Shown here piece after piece: positions 46,618 through 54,993 of a stretch of 64,000 nucleotides of DNA. Numbering within the stretch: the stretch's first letter is position 1; each line of letters opens with the position of its first letter. A program made the translations under genes and the position numbers. The notes beneath the pieces were generated by a model. That model saw only the letters and a list, made by a program, of their open reading frames with translations. It ran no database searches and had not been told where the DNA came from. Source of the stretch: Salinivibrio kushneri (GTDB lineage Bacteria > Pseudomonadota > Gammaproteobacteria > Enterobacterales > Vibrionaceae); assembly GCF_005280275.1 (NCBI RefSeq), contig NZ_CP040021.1:2071001-2135000 (forward strand), read 5' to 3'.

Positions 46618-47445
46618 CTATTTAAGCTTATAAATAATGCCAGGGTTACACCGAATCATCTCGAACTTGTCAGTTAACCCCGTGAGTGACTCCGACGCGC
46701 CCAAGATCAAATAACCGCCGGGATTCAGTGCTCCCGCCATTTGATTCAACACTTTGGCTTTCATATCAGGTGAAAAGTAAATCAATACATTACGACAGAA
46801 AATGATGTCAAACTTGCCTAAAAGGCTGTAGCTTTCCATCAAGTTTTGTGGGCGGAAGGTCACCATGCGCTTTATATTGTCTTTGATCCGCATTTTGCCG
46901 TCACCGACATCTTCAAAAAACGTACGACGACGCTCTGGCGACAGCCCGCGTCCTAGTGCCAGGTTGTCATAGATCCCCTGACGACAGGCTTCTAACATCG
47001 ACGTGGAGATATCGGTGGCGGTGATGCTTACGCTGCCCATCATGCCAGGTTTACGCTGCTGGGTTTCCGCGACTGTCATGGCAATCGAATACGGCTCTTG
47101 TCCTGACGAACTCGCCGAGGACCAGATTTTAATCGGCTTACGTGATTTAGCCAGCTCGGGTAACAAGCGATGTGCCAGCACCTCATACGGATAGGTATCA
47201 CGAAACCACAATGTTTCGTTGGTGGTCATCGCATCAATGGCCGCAACCGCGAGTTCACGATTACGCCCCGTAATCACCGACTTTATCAATTCTGACAGCG
47301 ACCCCACGCCAAATTTATTCACCAGCGGGCTCAAGCGACTACGTACCAGATACTGCTTGCTGTCTCCCAGTACGATCCCACACTTGGCTTCGAGATGTTT
47401 GCAAAAGTCTCGATATTCTTGGTCACTGATTGCTACATTTGTCAT
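46618..47445 (-). CDS. cheR: Chemoreceptor methyltransferase CheR
   Basis: 275 aa. N-terminal helical domain and C-terminal SAM-dependent methyltransferase with IKIWSSASSSGQEPYSIAMT (SAM site), TDIS and FDIIFCRNVLIYF. It methylates receptor glutamates; CheB at the far end of the region reverses this. 26 bp after cheV. Confidence 0.97.
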   Translation of the reverse strand: MTNVAISDQEYRDFCKHLEAKCGIVLGDSKQYLVRSRLSPLVNKFGVGSLSELIKSVITGRNRELAVAAIDAMTTNETLWFRDTYPYEVLAHRLLPELAKSRKPIKIWSSASSSGQEPYSIAMTVAETQQRKPGMMGSVSITATDISTSMLEACRQGIYDNLALGRGLSPERRRTFFEDVGDGKMRIKDNIKRMVTFRPQNLMESYSLLGKFDIIFCRNVLIYFSPDMKAKVLNQMAGALNPGGYLILGASESLTGLTDKFEMIRCNPGIIYKLK

Positions 47446-47471
47446 TAATTAACTCAATCGCTTTGGTTGGG

Positions 47472-48395
47472 TTACGACTTAACCGCCTCGAGTACGGCAG
47501 AGCCCAATTCGTCAGGGTCGAACTTCGCGATAAACGAGTTAGCCCCGACACGCTCAACCATGGCCTCATTAAATACCCCACTCAATGATGAGTGCAATAC
47601 TACATGAAGATCTTTAAGACTCGAATCTTTTCTAATCTCAGTTGTGAGGGTATACCCATCCATTTCAGGCATTTCGATATCGGAGATCACCAAGGCAAGT
47701 TGACTATAGATGCTTCCCTCAGCGGCCATTTCTTTCAGTTTTTCGAGTGCTTCTTTGCCATCTTGTACCAAGATAACGTCATAACCGACGCTTTCAACCG
47801 CGCGCTTCACCTGTCGGCGTGCAACGCTGGAATCATCGGCCACTAGCACTTGACTCGGAGCACTTTCTTCCCGCTCTTCACGTTTCGAGAGTACTTCCTC
47901 ACTCACATCTTCATTCACAGGTGCGATTTCATTGAGAATTTTCTCAACATCGAGCACTTCCACTAACTCGTTATCAATTTCGGTAACCGCCGTGAGGTAG
48001 TGGGATCGCCCTGTCCCTTGAGGAGGGGGGAGAATTTTTTCCCAGTTCATGTTAACGATACGCTCGACCGAGCCGACAAGGAAGCCCTGCATCGAACGGT
48101 TGAATTCTGCAATGATCACAAAGCGATTCTCTGGATCAGGAATAGCTGGCCCGCCAGTTGCTAGGCTCATGTCGATGACAGAAACGGTTTGACCGCGGAT
48201 GTGAGCCACTCCTTTCACCAAAGGATGCAAATTTGCCATTGCGGTGAGTCGTGGGCATTGCAGCACCTCTTTGACTTTAAATACATTAATGCCAAAGCGC
48301 TGTTTTCTCATCAGGCGGAAAGTCAACAGCTCTAACCGGTTTTGTCCTACCAGCTGCGTACGCTGGTTGACCGAATCAAGAACACCACCTGTCAT
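47472..48395 (-). CDS. cheV: Chemotaxis coupling protein CheV
   Basis: 307 aa. N-terminal CheW-like domain (about 20-160, with FGINVFKVKEVLQCPRLT and HIRGQTVSVIDMS) and a C-terminal receiver with VLVADDSSVARRQ and the acceptor Asp in LVISDIEMPEMDG. Phosphorylatable receptor-CheA adaptor. Upstream of cheR and divergent from flgA. Confidence 0.96.
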   Translation of the reverse strand: MTGGVLDSVNQRTQLVGQNRLELLTFRLMRKQRFGINVFKVKEVLQCPRLTAMANLHPLVKGVAHIRGQTVSVIDMSLATGGPAIPDPENRFVIIAEFNRSMQGFLVGSVERIVNMNWEKILPPPQGTGRSHYLTAVTEIDNELVEVLDVEKILNEIAPVNEDVSEEVLSKREEREESAPSQVLVADDSSVARRQVKRAVESVGYDVILVQDGKEALEKLKEMAAEGSIYSQLALVISDIEMPEMDGYTLTTEIRKDSSLKDLHVVLHSSLSGVFNEAMVERVGANSFIAKFDPDELGSAVLEAVKS

Positions 48396-48519
48396 AAGAT
48401 AAACTCCATATTGCCCCGTTTTTTTTGTAGAGTAGCATGGTAATCATAGTGGGTAATCACATGACTCTCGAGAAAAGAAGGGATTTTTTTCTTAACGTCC
48501 GCTACTGCTGGATTGAACT

Positions 48520-49212
48520 ATGTCCAAGATATCATGTTTATTTATCGTCGTTTGGCTTACAAGCTTTAGCGTAAGTATAGCTGCTGCGACAGTAAGTCAA
48601 ATTGAAGCGGTGCAAGAAGCCGCGGAGGCGCATGTCGCCGATATTATTTCGCTGCCTAAAAATGGCGAACTCAACATCGCGGCGGGGAACCTTGATTCGC
48701 GTATGCGTCTCACCGATTGCCCAGTGCCACTCGACACCAAAGTGCCAGGTCGTCAACAGATTAATACCTCAGTGACCGTGATGGTGTCTTGTGATCGAGA
48801 CAACTGGCAAGTGTATATTCCGGTTAAAATCGAGCTGATGACCCTCTCGGTTGTCGCAAAGCGACCGCTCAATCGTGGCATGACTATTGCTTCAAATGAT
48901 GTAGCCGTTCAGATGGTAAATAGTCGGTTTCAACGCGGGCATACCTATACGCAACCCGCACGTTTAATTGGCTCTAAAGTCAAACGAACCGTGGGGATAG
49001 GTGAACCGATCAGCAGTAACGATGTCTGCGCCGTGTGTCGAAATGATGACGTTTTGATCACTGCGCAAGGAAACGGACTGAACATTGTTGCAAAAGGCAC
49101 GGCATTAAGTGATGGCGCTCTAGGTGAGCAAATAAAAGTGAAGAACAATAAATCTAACCGGATTGTCGATGCTACAATCTCAGCGGTCGGCGAAGTGACG
49201 GTTAATTTCTAA
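48520..49212 (+). CDS. flgA: P-ring assembly chaperone FlgA
   Basis: 230 aa. Signal peptide (cleavage near SIAAA), then the SAF-type domain with KRPLNRGMTIASNDVAVQMV and IVAKGTALSDGALGEQIKVK. It escorts FlgI in the periplasm. Divergent from cheV, followed after 89 bp by flgM. Confidence 0.95.
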   Translation: MSKISCLFIVVWLTSFSVSIAAATVSQIEAVQEAAEAHVADIISLPKNGELNIAAGNLDSRMRLTDCPVPLDTKVPGRQQINTSVTVMVSCDRDNWQVYIPVKIELMTLSVVAKRPLNRGMTIASNDVAVQMVNSRFQRGHTYTQPARLIGSKVKRTVGIGEPISSNDVCAVCRNDDVLITAQGNGLNIVAKGTALSDGALGEQIKVKNNKSNRIVDATISAVGEVTVNF

Positions 49213-49230
49213 CTTTTTACGTCACACTGC

Positions 49231-49257
49231 TAAAGTAACTGCAAGGTGTGCCGATAC
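49231..49257 (+). promoter_or_regulatory. Sigma-28 promoter for flgMN
   Basis: TAAAGTAA, 11 bases, GCCGATAC, 45 bp before the flgM ATG, just after the flgA stop. It places the anti-sigma factor under its own target sigma, the usual feedback. Confidence 0.87.
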
Positions 49258-49301
49258 GCTGAGCAACGGACTCAAAAAGCGACTGACAGTAAGGCGATGT
49301 T

Positions 49302-49625
49302 ATGGCGAGTATTGACCAACTACGTGGTAATCAGCAACCCCTGACCACAACTCGTAACACGAGTAACCAGACCCAAACACAAGAAACGCAAGGCGGCTCA
49401 GTTCGTGAACAGCAAGGGGTGAAAGCCCAAGACGACGCTGTTTCGCTCAGCCAGCAAAGCCAAGTGATCGATAAAATGAATCAGAAAATGGCATCTGAGC
49501 CCTATTTTGATAGCGCTAAAGTGGATCAGATCAAACAAGCGATATCAAACGGCTCTTATAAAGTGGATCCTGACAAGCTTGCCGCAAACATGATGCGTTT
49601 CGAGAACGATCTCAACGACAGCTAA
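49302..49625 (+). CDS. flgM: Anti-sigma-28 factor FlgM
   Basis: 107 aa. Gln/Thr-rich unstructured N-terminal half and a C-terminal binding region with FDSAKVDQIKQAISNGSYKV and DKLAANMMRFENDL, the FlgM signature. It binds FliA until exported through the finished hook. Confidence 0.95.
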   Translation: MASIDQLRGNQQPLTTTRNTSNQTQTQETQGGSVREQQGVKAQDDAVSLSQQSQVIDKMNQKMASEPYFDSAKVDQIKQAISNGSYKVDPDKLAANMMRFENDLNDS

Positions 49626-49641
49626 GCTGATTGGAGTGGTT

Positions 49642-50076
49642 ATGACCCCTACTGCGCCTTTAACAACCTTGGTTGAACAGCAACTCGAGCGAGTCCAAGC
49701 GCTACAAAGCGTGCTCGAGCAAGAAGCCGGTGTCATTGCCAGCCGCGCCTCCGAAGATATCGAAGCAATCGCCAAACAAAAACAATCACTTATCAACGAA
49801 ATTCAACGCAATGACGCGCAAATCAGTCGTCACCCTGAACGTGATTTGCTTAACCATGATCAGGCGTTAATTGAACACGTGAGTGCCATTCAATCCACGC
49901 TCTCTGCCTGTAAACAACAAAATGAAACCAATGGTGTTGCACTTCAGCGCGCCAGTTTAAGCATTCATCGCCTGCGCAATCTGTTCCAAGAAAGCGGTGG
50001 TAAGTCAGAACTGACCTATAACCAAGACGGTAACGCATCGGGGAGAAAAACCCTGGGCACTAACGTCAAAGCGTAA
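49642..50076 (+). CDS. flgN: Flagellar chaperone FlgN
   Basis: 144 aa from the ATG at 49642 (GGAG 5 bases upstream). Long helical, Gln/Glu-rich protein with IASRASEDIEAIAKQKQSLI, as in FlgN. Chaperone of FlgK and FlgL. 16 bp after flgM. Confidence 0.9.
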   Translation: MTPTAPLTTLVEQQLERVQALQSVLEQEAGVIASRASEDIEAIAKQKQSLINEIQRNDAQISRHPERDLLNHDQALIEHVSAIQSTLSACKQQNETNGVALQRASLSIHRLRNLFQESGGKSELTYNQDGNASGRKTLGTNVKA

Positions 50077-50386
50077 CGTCCTCCTCACGCACCACCACGC
50101 CTAACGGCCAGACACGCCGAACCTAACGGGTACCTGTGAGCTTTACTTTCCTTACTTGCCTTATCGCCGTGCTTCCATCTGCCTGTCTTTTGCCGACTCT
50201 AGTTTGTTCCCTAAGACAGCGTGATGCGCTATCGCGCCACTATAGAGCCTGATTCAAACACTAAAAAAGCGAGCATAGTGCTCGCTCTCCGCCTAAAAGG
50301 CGAGGTCGTTTGTTACACCCGCCCGCTTGAGTGCCAAGATGTTGGCGTCATCCATCGCATTTAACCAAAGCAAGACGCCCTAACGG
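50077..50386. other. Intergenic region between convergent flgN and flgP
   Basis: 310 bp, no convincing gene. It holds the terminator at 50263-50286 and a small CGCC-TAAA-AGGCG hairpin at 50290-50302. The stretch 50090-50260 shows no promoter or repeat I can support. Confidence 0.6.
50263..50286 (-). terminator. Terminator after flgOP
   Basis: AGCGAGCA (50268-50275) and TGCTCGCT (50279-50286) with U-run on the minus strand, 100 bp after the flgP stop. Confidence 0.85.
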
Positions 50387-50821
50387 CTAGAAAATAATAT
50401 TATTGTTACTCGGTACAGGCTGCGATTCGCCGTAGCGTTTCATTTTCTGCATGGTATCAAGATCAAGTTCGAGTTCTGTGACGTAACTATCACCAACTTT
50501 GTAACTCGCCACCACTTCGGCGCCGCGAATAATGCCATCGACGGCGCCTTGCGTATTGTCACGACCTAAACTTTGATCGTTGACGCTCGAACGGCTGCTG
50601 ACCCGCAAGCCATAAACTTGCTCGCTCAACTCTTTGTAGGCGTCCACTTTAGAGGCACGCATAGCACGGGTTTCTTTTTCTTCTTGGGTTGCGCCTTGTT
50701 GCGCACTGATCGATGCCATTCCCACCGCAGAAATGATATTTTCTTCTTTCATCTTGGTTAATGGCTGACAGGCTGACAGCATCAGCAAGATTGCGATGAC
50801 AAATCCTTGTTTCGTAAACAT
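50387..50821 (-). CDS. flgP: Outer-membrane lipoprotein FlgP
   Basis: 144 aa. Lipoprotein signal with lipobox LSAC (Cys18), then the LPP20-like domain with TRAMRASKVDAYKELSEQVYG. FlgP forms the basal H-ring disk together with FlgO and FlgT in Vibrio. 24 bp after flgO. Confidence 0.94.
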   Translation of the reverse strand: MFTKQGFVIAILLMLSACQPLTKMKEENIISAVGMASISAQQGATQEEKETRAMRASKVDAYKELSEQVYGLRVSSRSSVNDQSLGRDNTQGAVDGIIRGAEVVASYKVGDSYVTELELDLDTMQKMKRYGESQPVPSNNNIIF

Positions 50822-50845
50822 TTATCTACCTTACTCTTTCCTATA

Positions 50846-51481
50846 CTAAGGTTTTAACACCACTGTCTCACGCTTCACGCGGTTTTGATCATCTCGAATA
50901 ATCACGCCATCGCGTTTGCGAACCTTGTATAAACTATCAATATCACGCCCAATACGATCGGCCGGCAAGAAGCCTTGCGCCGAGGCAACCACCACGCGAG
51001 ATTCCATACCGATTACCCGGGCATTGACCAATACCCCGCCGCCTTGACGCAACATAGTTCCCGTCAATACATAATCGATTTGTTGTTCAGGGTTCAGCTC
51101 TTTCCAGTCTCGGCTAATGGTAAAATCGCCGTCTTCCGTGACCCGAATCGCGCCCGTCGATTTAAAGTCAATCACCGTAAAGCCGCGGCGCTGCATTTGG
51201 TAAATCAGCCCCTCGGTCACGGTATTACCTAACCAGTTGGTCTCATCCATTTTTTGCAAATCAACAAACGAGGTAACCGCCAAGGGCGTTCGCGCTGTCA
51301 AATACGCATTGGTGGCTAACAGCTCATCGGCCATGCTATTTAGAAAGTAATCAAGGGTGTGACGTGGCCGCTGCTTAAGGAAAAACTCACTGCCCGAATA
51401 CGGCTCTTTGCCGTTATAAATTGGCGTGTAAGCACAGCCTGTTACCCATAGCGCTACTATCGCCACTATCCACTTTTTCAT
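50846..51481 (-). CDS. flgO: Outer-membrane lipoprotein FlgO
   Basis: 211 aa. Lipoprotein signal with lipobox VTGC (Cys16), then the FlgO domain with YLTARTPLAVTSFVDLQKMD, QIDYVLTGTMLRQGGGVLVN and ARVIGMESRVVVAS. Part of the Vibrio outer H-ring. Pair flgO-flgP, divergent from flgT. Confidence 0.94.
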   Translation of the reverse strand: MKKWIVAIVALWVTGCAYTPIYNGKEPYSGSEFFLKQRPRHTLDYFLNSMADELLATNAYLTARTPLAVTSFVDLQKMDETNWLGNTVTEGLIYQMQRRGFTVIDFKSTGAIRVTEDGDFTISRDWKELNPEQQIDYVLTGTMLRQGGGVLVNARVIGMESRVVVASAQGFLPADRIGRDIDSLYKVRKRDGVIIRDDQNRVKRETVVLKP

Positions 51482-51533
51482 CGTATCATGCTCCGCGCTC
51501 AGTCATCGATGTGAGACAAGTGTGTCATTAAGG

Positions 51534-51560
51534 GTATCGGTTGATTTCATTAAACCTTTA
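51534..51560 (-). promoter_or_regulatory. Sigma-28 promoter for flgOP
   Basis: Minus strand TAAAGGTT, 11 bases, ACCGATAC, 53 bp before the flgO ATG; one mismatch (A for G) at the first -10 position. Confidence 0.75.
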
Positions 51561-51582
51561 CCTTTGATTGCTGGCTCTATTT

Positions 51583-51598
51583 GGGTACACAACTTGCA
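51583..51598 (+). promoter_or_regulatory. Sigma-54 promoter for flgT
   Basis: GGGTACACAACTTGCA on the plus strand gives GG-N10-GC (TGG to GGG at the first position), 94 bp before the flgT ATG. The divergent flgO promoter lies 22 bp away. Confidence 0.68.
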
Positions 51599-51691
51599 TC
51601 AGCGTCTTTGCGTCATCTTTTTGGTAGGTCTTAACCCTACGCACTAATAGATTGAAAGCAATTTCCATACCCACTAAGTGAGATCTTGACT

Positions 51692-52825
51692 ATGAAAACC
51701 CTTTTGGCGCGGTTAACGCTCATTGTCAGCCTGAGTGTCGCTCCTTGGGCGCACGCGGCGTGGTATGAAGTATCAGCCAGCTCCCCGATACTCGAAAGCC
51801 AGCAAGCCGCCCGTGTTCGGGCACTTGAAGCCGCAACCTTTGATGCCATGCGCTTCGCCGGTGCCGATGTAGGCAGCTTGCAGCAACTCAAGCGATTTTA
51901 CTCGCAAGTCAAAGCTGGTTATCAGTTTAGCGGCAATGCGGTGCGCGAAGTACAAGTGTTAGAAGAAGGCACTCAAGGCGGCAATTATGTTGTCAACCTA
52001 CGCTTAGATATCTATCCATCGGCAAACGCTTGCCACAAAACCTTGTATAAAAAAGGCATGGTATTAACACGTTTTCCGATTGTTTCTCCCCAACAAGCCG
52101 CATTAGGGGGCATTTATCAATTTGGCGATGACTTTTCAGTGCTGTTAAACCGTGAGATTAAACAGCACGCACAAAGCTTTGTCGGGCGTGGTATCGCCAA
52201 TGTCGATGTCTCGCCCAATGCGCCCCGCACGGTGGCTATGTTAGCGGAAGACAAAGACGCACAGTTTGTGATCACAGGCGCAATCACTGACTTGTCTGCC
52301 ACAACCGACGCCAGTGGCTTTGGTGAAGCGCAAAATAACCGCCAATTGGCCGTCAATGTTCAGGCAATGGACAGTGAGAGTGGTGAAGTCATATTTCAAC
52401 GCCGCTATCGCGATGTCGCCCAATGGCCGTTTGAACGCCATAGCCAAGTCGATACTCAGACCGCGCGCTTTTGGCAATCTCCTTATGGGCAAATGGCACG
52501 CCGAATGAGCCGAAATATATTGTTAGATTTGGAGTCGTCACTGTCTTGTCGCGCCAGTAAGCCAGAAATCGTCGCCCTCAAAGACAATATTGCACAAATC
52601 AATGTCGGGCGTATCAATGGAGTGAAACAAGGCGATCAATTAAACCTTTGGCACATTGCCTCGTTCACCGATGATTTAGGTATCGTCCGTACTCAACGTC
52701 GAAAAAGCGGGATCACTCTGACTGTTGCACGCGTTTATGAAAGCAGCGCTGAAGCCGTGGTTCAGCCCAATAACCTCAGCGGCAGCATACAAATCGGCGA
52801 CATAGTGACCAAAGGGGTTAATTAA
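51692..52825 (+). CDS. flgT: Flagellar H-ring protein FlgT
   Basis: 377 aa from the ATG at 51692; a TTG two codons earlier is ignored. Signal peptide (cleavage near APWAHAA-WYE), an LPP20-like N-domain with ARVRALEAATFDAMRFAGAD, the middle domain, and a C-terminal domain with INGVKQGDQLNLWH. FlgT builds the inner H-ring needed for Vibrio stator assembly. Own sigma-54-like promoter and terminator. Confidence 0.94.
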   Translation: MKTLLARLTLIVSLSVAPWAHAAWYEVSASSPILESQQAARVRALEAATFDAMRFAGADVGSLQQLKRFYSQVKAGYQFSGNAVREVQVLEEGTQGGNYVVNLRLDIYPSANACHKTLYKKGMVLTRFPIVSPQQAALGGIYQFGDDFSVLLNREIKQHAQSFVGRGIANVDVSPNAPRTVAMLAEDKDAQFVITGAITDLSATTDASGFGEAQNNRQLAVNVQAMDSESGEVIFQRRYRDVAQWPFERHSQVDTQTARFWQSPYGQMARRMSRNILLDLESSLSCRASKPEIVALKDNIAQINVGRINGVKQGDQLNLWHIASFTDDLGIVRTQRRKSGITLTVARVYESSAEAVVQPNNLSGSIQIGDIVTKGVN

Positions 52826-52828
52826 ATG

Positions 52829-52858
52829 AAAACAGGCGCTTAAATCGCGCCTGTTTTT
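52829..52858 (+). terminator. Terminator after flgT
   Basis: AACAGGCGC / GCGCCTGTT stem, 7-base loop, flanked by A- and T-runs, 4 bp after the flgT stop and 18 bp before the tRNA; can act both ways. Confidence 0.9.
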
Positions 52859-52875
52859 ACGTATAATATCGACAC

Positions 52876-52951
52876 GCTCTCATAGCTCAACAGGATAGAG
52901 CAGTCGCCTCCTAAGCGATCGATCGGGGTTCGAGTCCCTGTGGGAGCGCCA
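52876..52951 (+). tRNA. tRNA-Arg (CCU anticodon)
   Basis: 76 nt with encoded CCA. Acceptor GCTCTCA/TGGGAGC, D arm AGCTC...GAGC, anticodon stem GTCGC/GCGAT around loop CTCCTAA (anticodon CCT, reads AGG), T arm with GGTTCGAGTCC. TATAAT at 52862-52867 may be its -10 box. Confidence 0.93.
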
Positions 52952-52959
52952 TCTTTTTC

Positions 52960-54849
52960 TTACGCCACCTGAGATTCGTCGTTGTCTGTCGATAACTTCT
53001 TGTACTCAGCATGCGCTTTCTCCGCCTGCTGAGAAAGGCGAACTTTACGAGCAATTGCATCTTTTAAGGCTTTTTCTGCTTTTCTCAACTTCGCAACTTG
53101 CTGCTCTGAAAGCTCATTCATCTCATTTTCAAGGATTTCTCCTTTAAAAAAGCCAAAGTACTCACGTTTCAGAGATGTCAGTGCTTCCGTCTCTTTTTGC
53201 ACGTCTTCGACGGCCTGGCGTGCAGACTGACATAAGCTTTCAAACTCTCCGAATACTGCGCCTTCATGTGACCATGGATCAACCTGCGGGAAAGCCTCAA
53301 TATGAATGACAGGATCTTCATACTCAGCCTGCTCTCGCAGATCAAGCGTTGCGGCTCGCACAAATGAGATCATCAACAACACCGATATCACCAGTAACGG
53401 CAACCCACCAACAATTGCAGCCGTCTGTAATGTCGATAAGCCCCCCATAAACATCAAAACAGCGGGCAAGAAGGACAGCGCAAACGCCCAAAACAAGCGA
53501 TTCCAACGCATTGGCTCTTCTTCAACATTATTCTGTACAACAGCAGCAAGAATGTAAGATATTGAATCAAACGTCGTTGCTGTGAATATGACACATAATA
53601 AGGTAAAAACGGCGATGACCAAGGTCGACATCGGTAACTGATCTAGGGTCGCGAAGATCGCAGCGGGTGCGCCTTGTGCGTTGAGGATCGCGACGACATC
53701 AAGTTGACCACCTAATTGTAGCGATAGGCCATAGTTGCCCAAGACGATAAAGAATAGCGCGCAGCCCATTGAACCAAAGAAAATGGCGCCCGTGACCATC
53801 TCTTTAATGGTCCGTCCTCGGGAAATCCGCGCGACAAATAGGCCCATAACCGGAGCAAACACTAACCACCATGCCCAATAGAAAATGGTCCAATCTTGTG
53901 GGAACTGAGTGTTGGAGAACTCGCCATAGCCTCCAAATGGTTCAGCCCAAGTCGCCATAGAGAAAAAGTTCGACATCATGCGACCGATTGCGTCTAGCCC
54001 TGTTTCGAGCATAAACACGCTGGGACCAACGATAAAAACGAACAGCAGTAACCCCATTGAACCCCAAAAATTGATATTGCTTAGGAATTTAATCCCTTTT
54101 TCCATCCCGACATAAGACGAATAGGCAAAAATTGTCGTACAAATAACGAGCACGCCAACTTGGGTCAATGTATTGTTCGGTAGCCCCGTCAAATATGTCA
54201 AACCGCCATTAATAAGTGGTGCGGCTAAACCTAATGTCGTTGCCGCCCCACCCAACATGCCAAACATAAACATGACGTCGAAACATTTACCAAGCGCCCC
54301 CTTAGCTCGCCGCTCGCCTATCGCTGGCATTAACGCATTCGAGATTTTTAGCGCAGGTTGTTTCCGAACATAAAAGAAATAAGAGATCGGCAGCGCAGGG
54401 ATCATATAAATAGCCCAAGCAACGGGTCCCCAATGGAAAATACCGTAGGTGGATGCCCACTGGATCGCGGCTTCACTGCCAGGCGCGTGCTGAAAGGGCG
54501 GATTTTGATAGTAATAAGCCCACTCGATACAGCCCCAGTAGAGAATACTGGCACCAATACCACCACAGAATAGCATTGCCGCCCATGAAGCTAGGCCAAA
54601 CTCTGGTTTCTCGTCTTTTTCACCCAGTTTGATTTGCCCTAAATCACTAAAGATAACAAAAACCATAAAAAACAACGCAGCAAGCCCGAGAGCCAAATAG
54701 GCAACACCGAGCTTACTGGTCATCATGTCTTTTGCATAAGCGATCCACTCTGCACCTGTGACAGGAAAGGCAGCTAATAATGTCACAATCAGCAGTAACA
54801 GCCCTATTGAACCAATAAATGTTGGTTTATCAATAAGTTTTGTATTCAT
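52960..54849 (-). CDS. BCCT-family transporter with long cytoplasmic C-terminal tail
   Basis: 629 aa, 12 membrane segments, with GGIGASILYWGCIEWAYYY in segment 4 and DWTIFYWAWWLVFAPVMGLF in the Trp-rich segment 8, both BCCT hallmarks. BCCT carriers import betaine, choline or carnitine, Na+- or H+-coupled. The tail (about residues 515-629) is highly charged and coiled-coil-like, longer than in most relatives; such tails sense osmotic state in BetP. The substrate cannot be named from sequence alone. It lies convergent with the tRNA, 8 bp away. Confidence 0.88.
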   Translation of the reverse strand: MNTKLIDKPTFIGSIGLLLLIVTLLAAFPVTGAEWIAYAKDMMTSKLGVAYLALGLAALFFMVFVIFSDLGQIKLGEKDEKPEFGLASWAAMLFCGGIGASILYWGCIEWAYYYQNPPFQHAPGSEAAIQWASTYGIFHWGPVAWAIYMIPALPISYFFYVRKQPALKISNALMPAIGERRAKGALGKCFDVMFMFGMLGGAATTLGLAAPLINGGLTYLTGLPNNTLTQVGVLVICTTIFAYSSYVGMEKGIKFLSNINFWGSMGLLLFVFIVGPSVFMLETGLDAIGRMMSNFFSMATWAEPFGGYGEFSNTQFPQDWTIFYWAWWLVFAPVMGLFVARISRGRTIKEMVTGAIFFGSMGCALFFIVLGNYGLSLQLGGQLDVVAILNAQGAPAAIFATLDQLPMSTLVIAVFTLLCVIFTATTFDSISYILAAVVQNNVEEEPMRWNRLFWAFALSFLPAVLMFMGGLSTLQTAAIVGGLPLLVISVLLMISFVRAATLDLREQAEYEDPVIHIEAFPQVDPWSHEGAVFGEFESLCQSARQAVEDVQKETEALTSLKREYFGFFKGEILENEMNELSEQQVAKLRKAEKALKDAIARKVRLSQQAEKAHAEYKKLSTDNDESQVA

Positions 54850-54993
54850 AACTTATATCTCCAGCAAGTAATCGACGCGAGTCTATGCTTTTTCTGAAGA
54901 ATTAAATAACAAAACTTTCTTATGGTGACGAACAGATAATTTTTTCGATGTGAGTGTCGCTTTTTCAGAGCTAACCGTTGATTAAGCGGCTCA

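Noticed and set aside
52876-54849. Genomic island integrated at tRNA-Arg
   Set aside because: No integrase, no second copy of the tRNA 3' end and no change in base composition seen; only the tight arrangement is noted.
54960-54993. Terminator after pgpA
   Set aside because: Only a weak imperfect GAGC/GCTC stem without a U-run.
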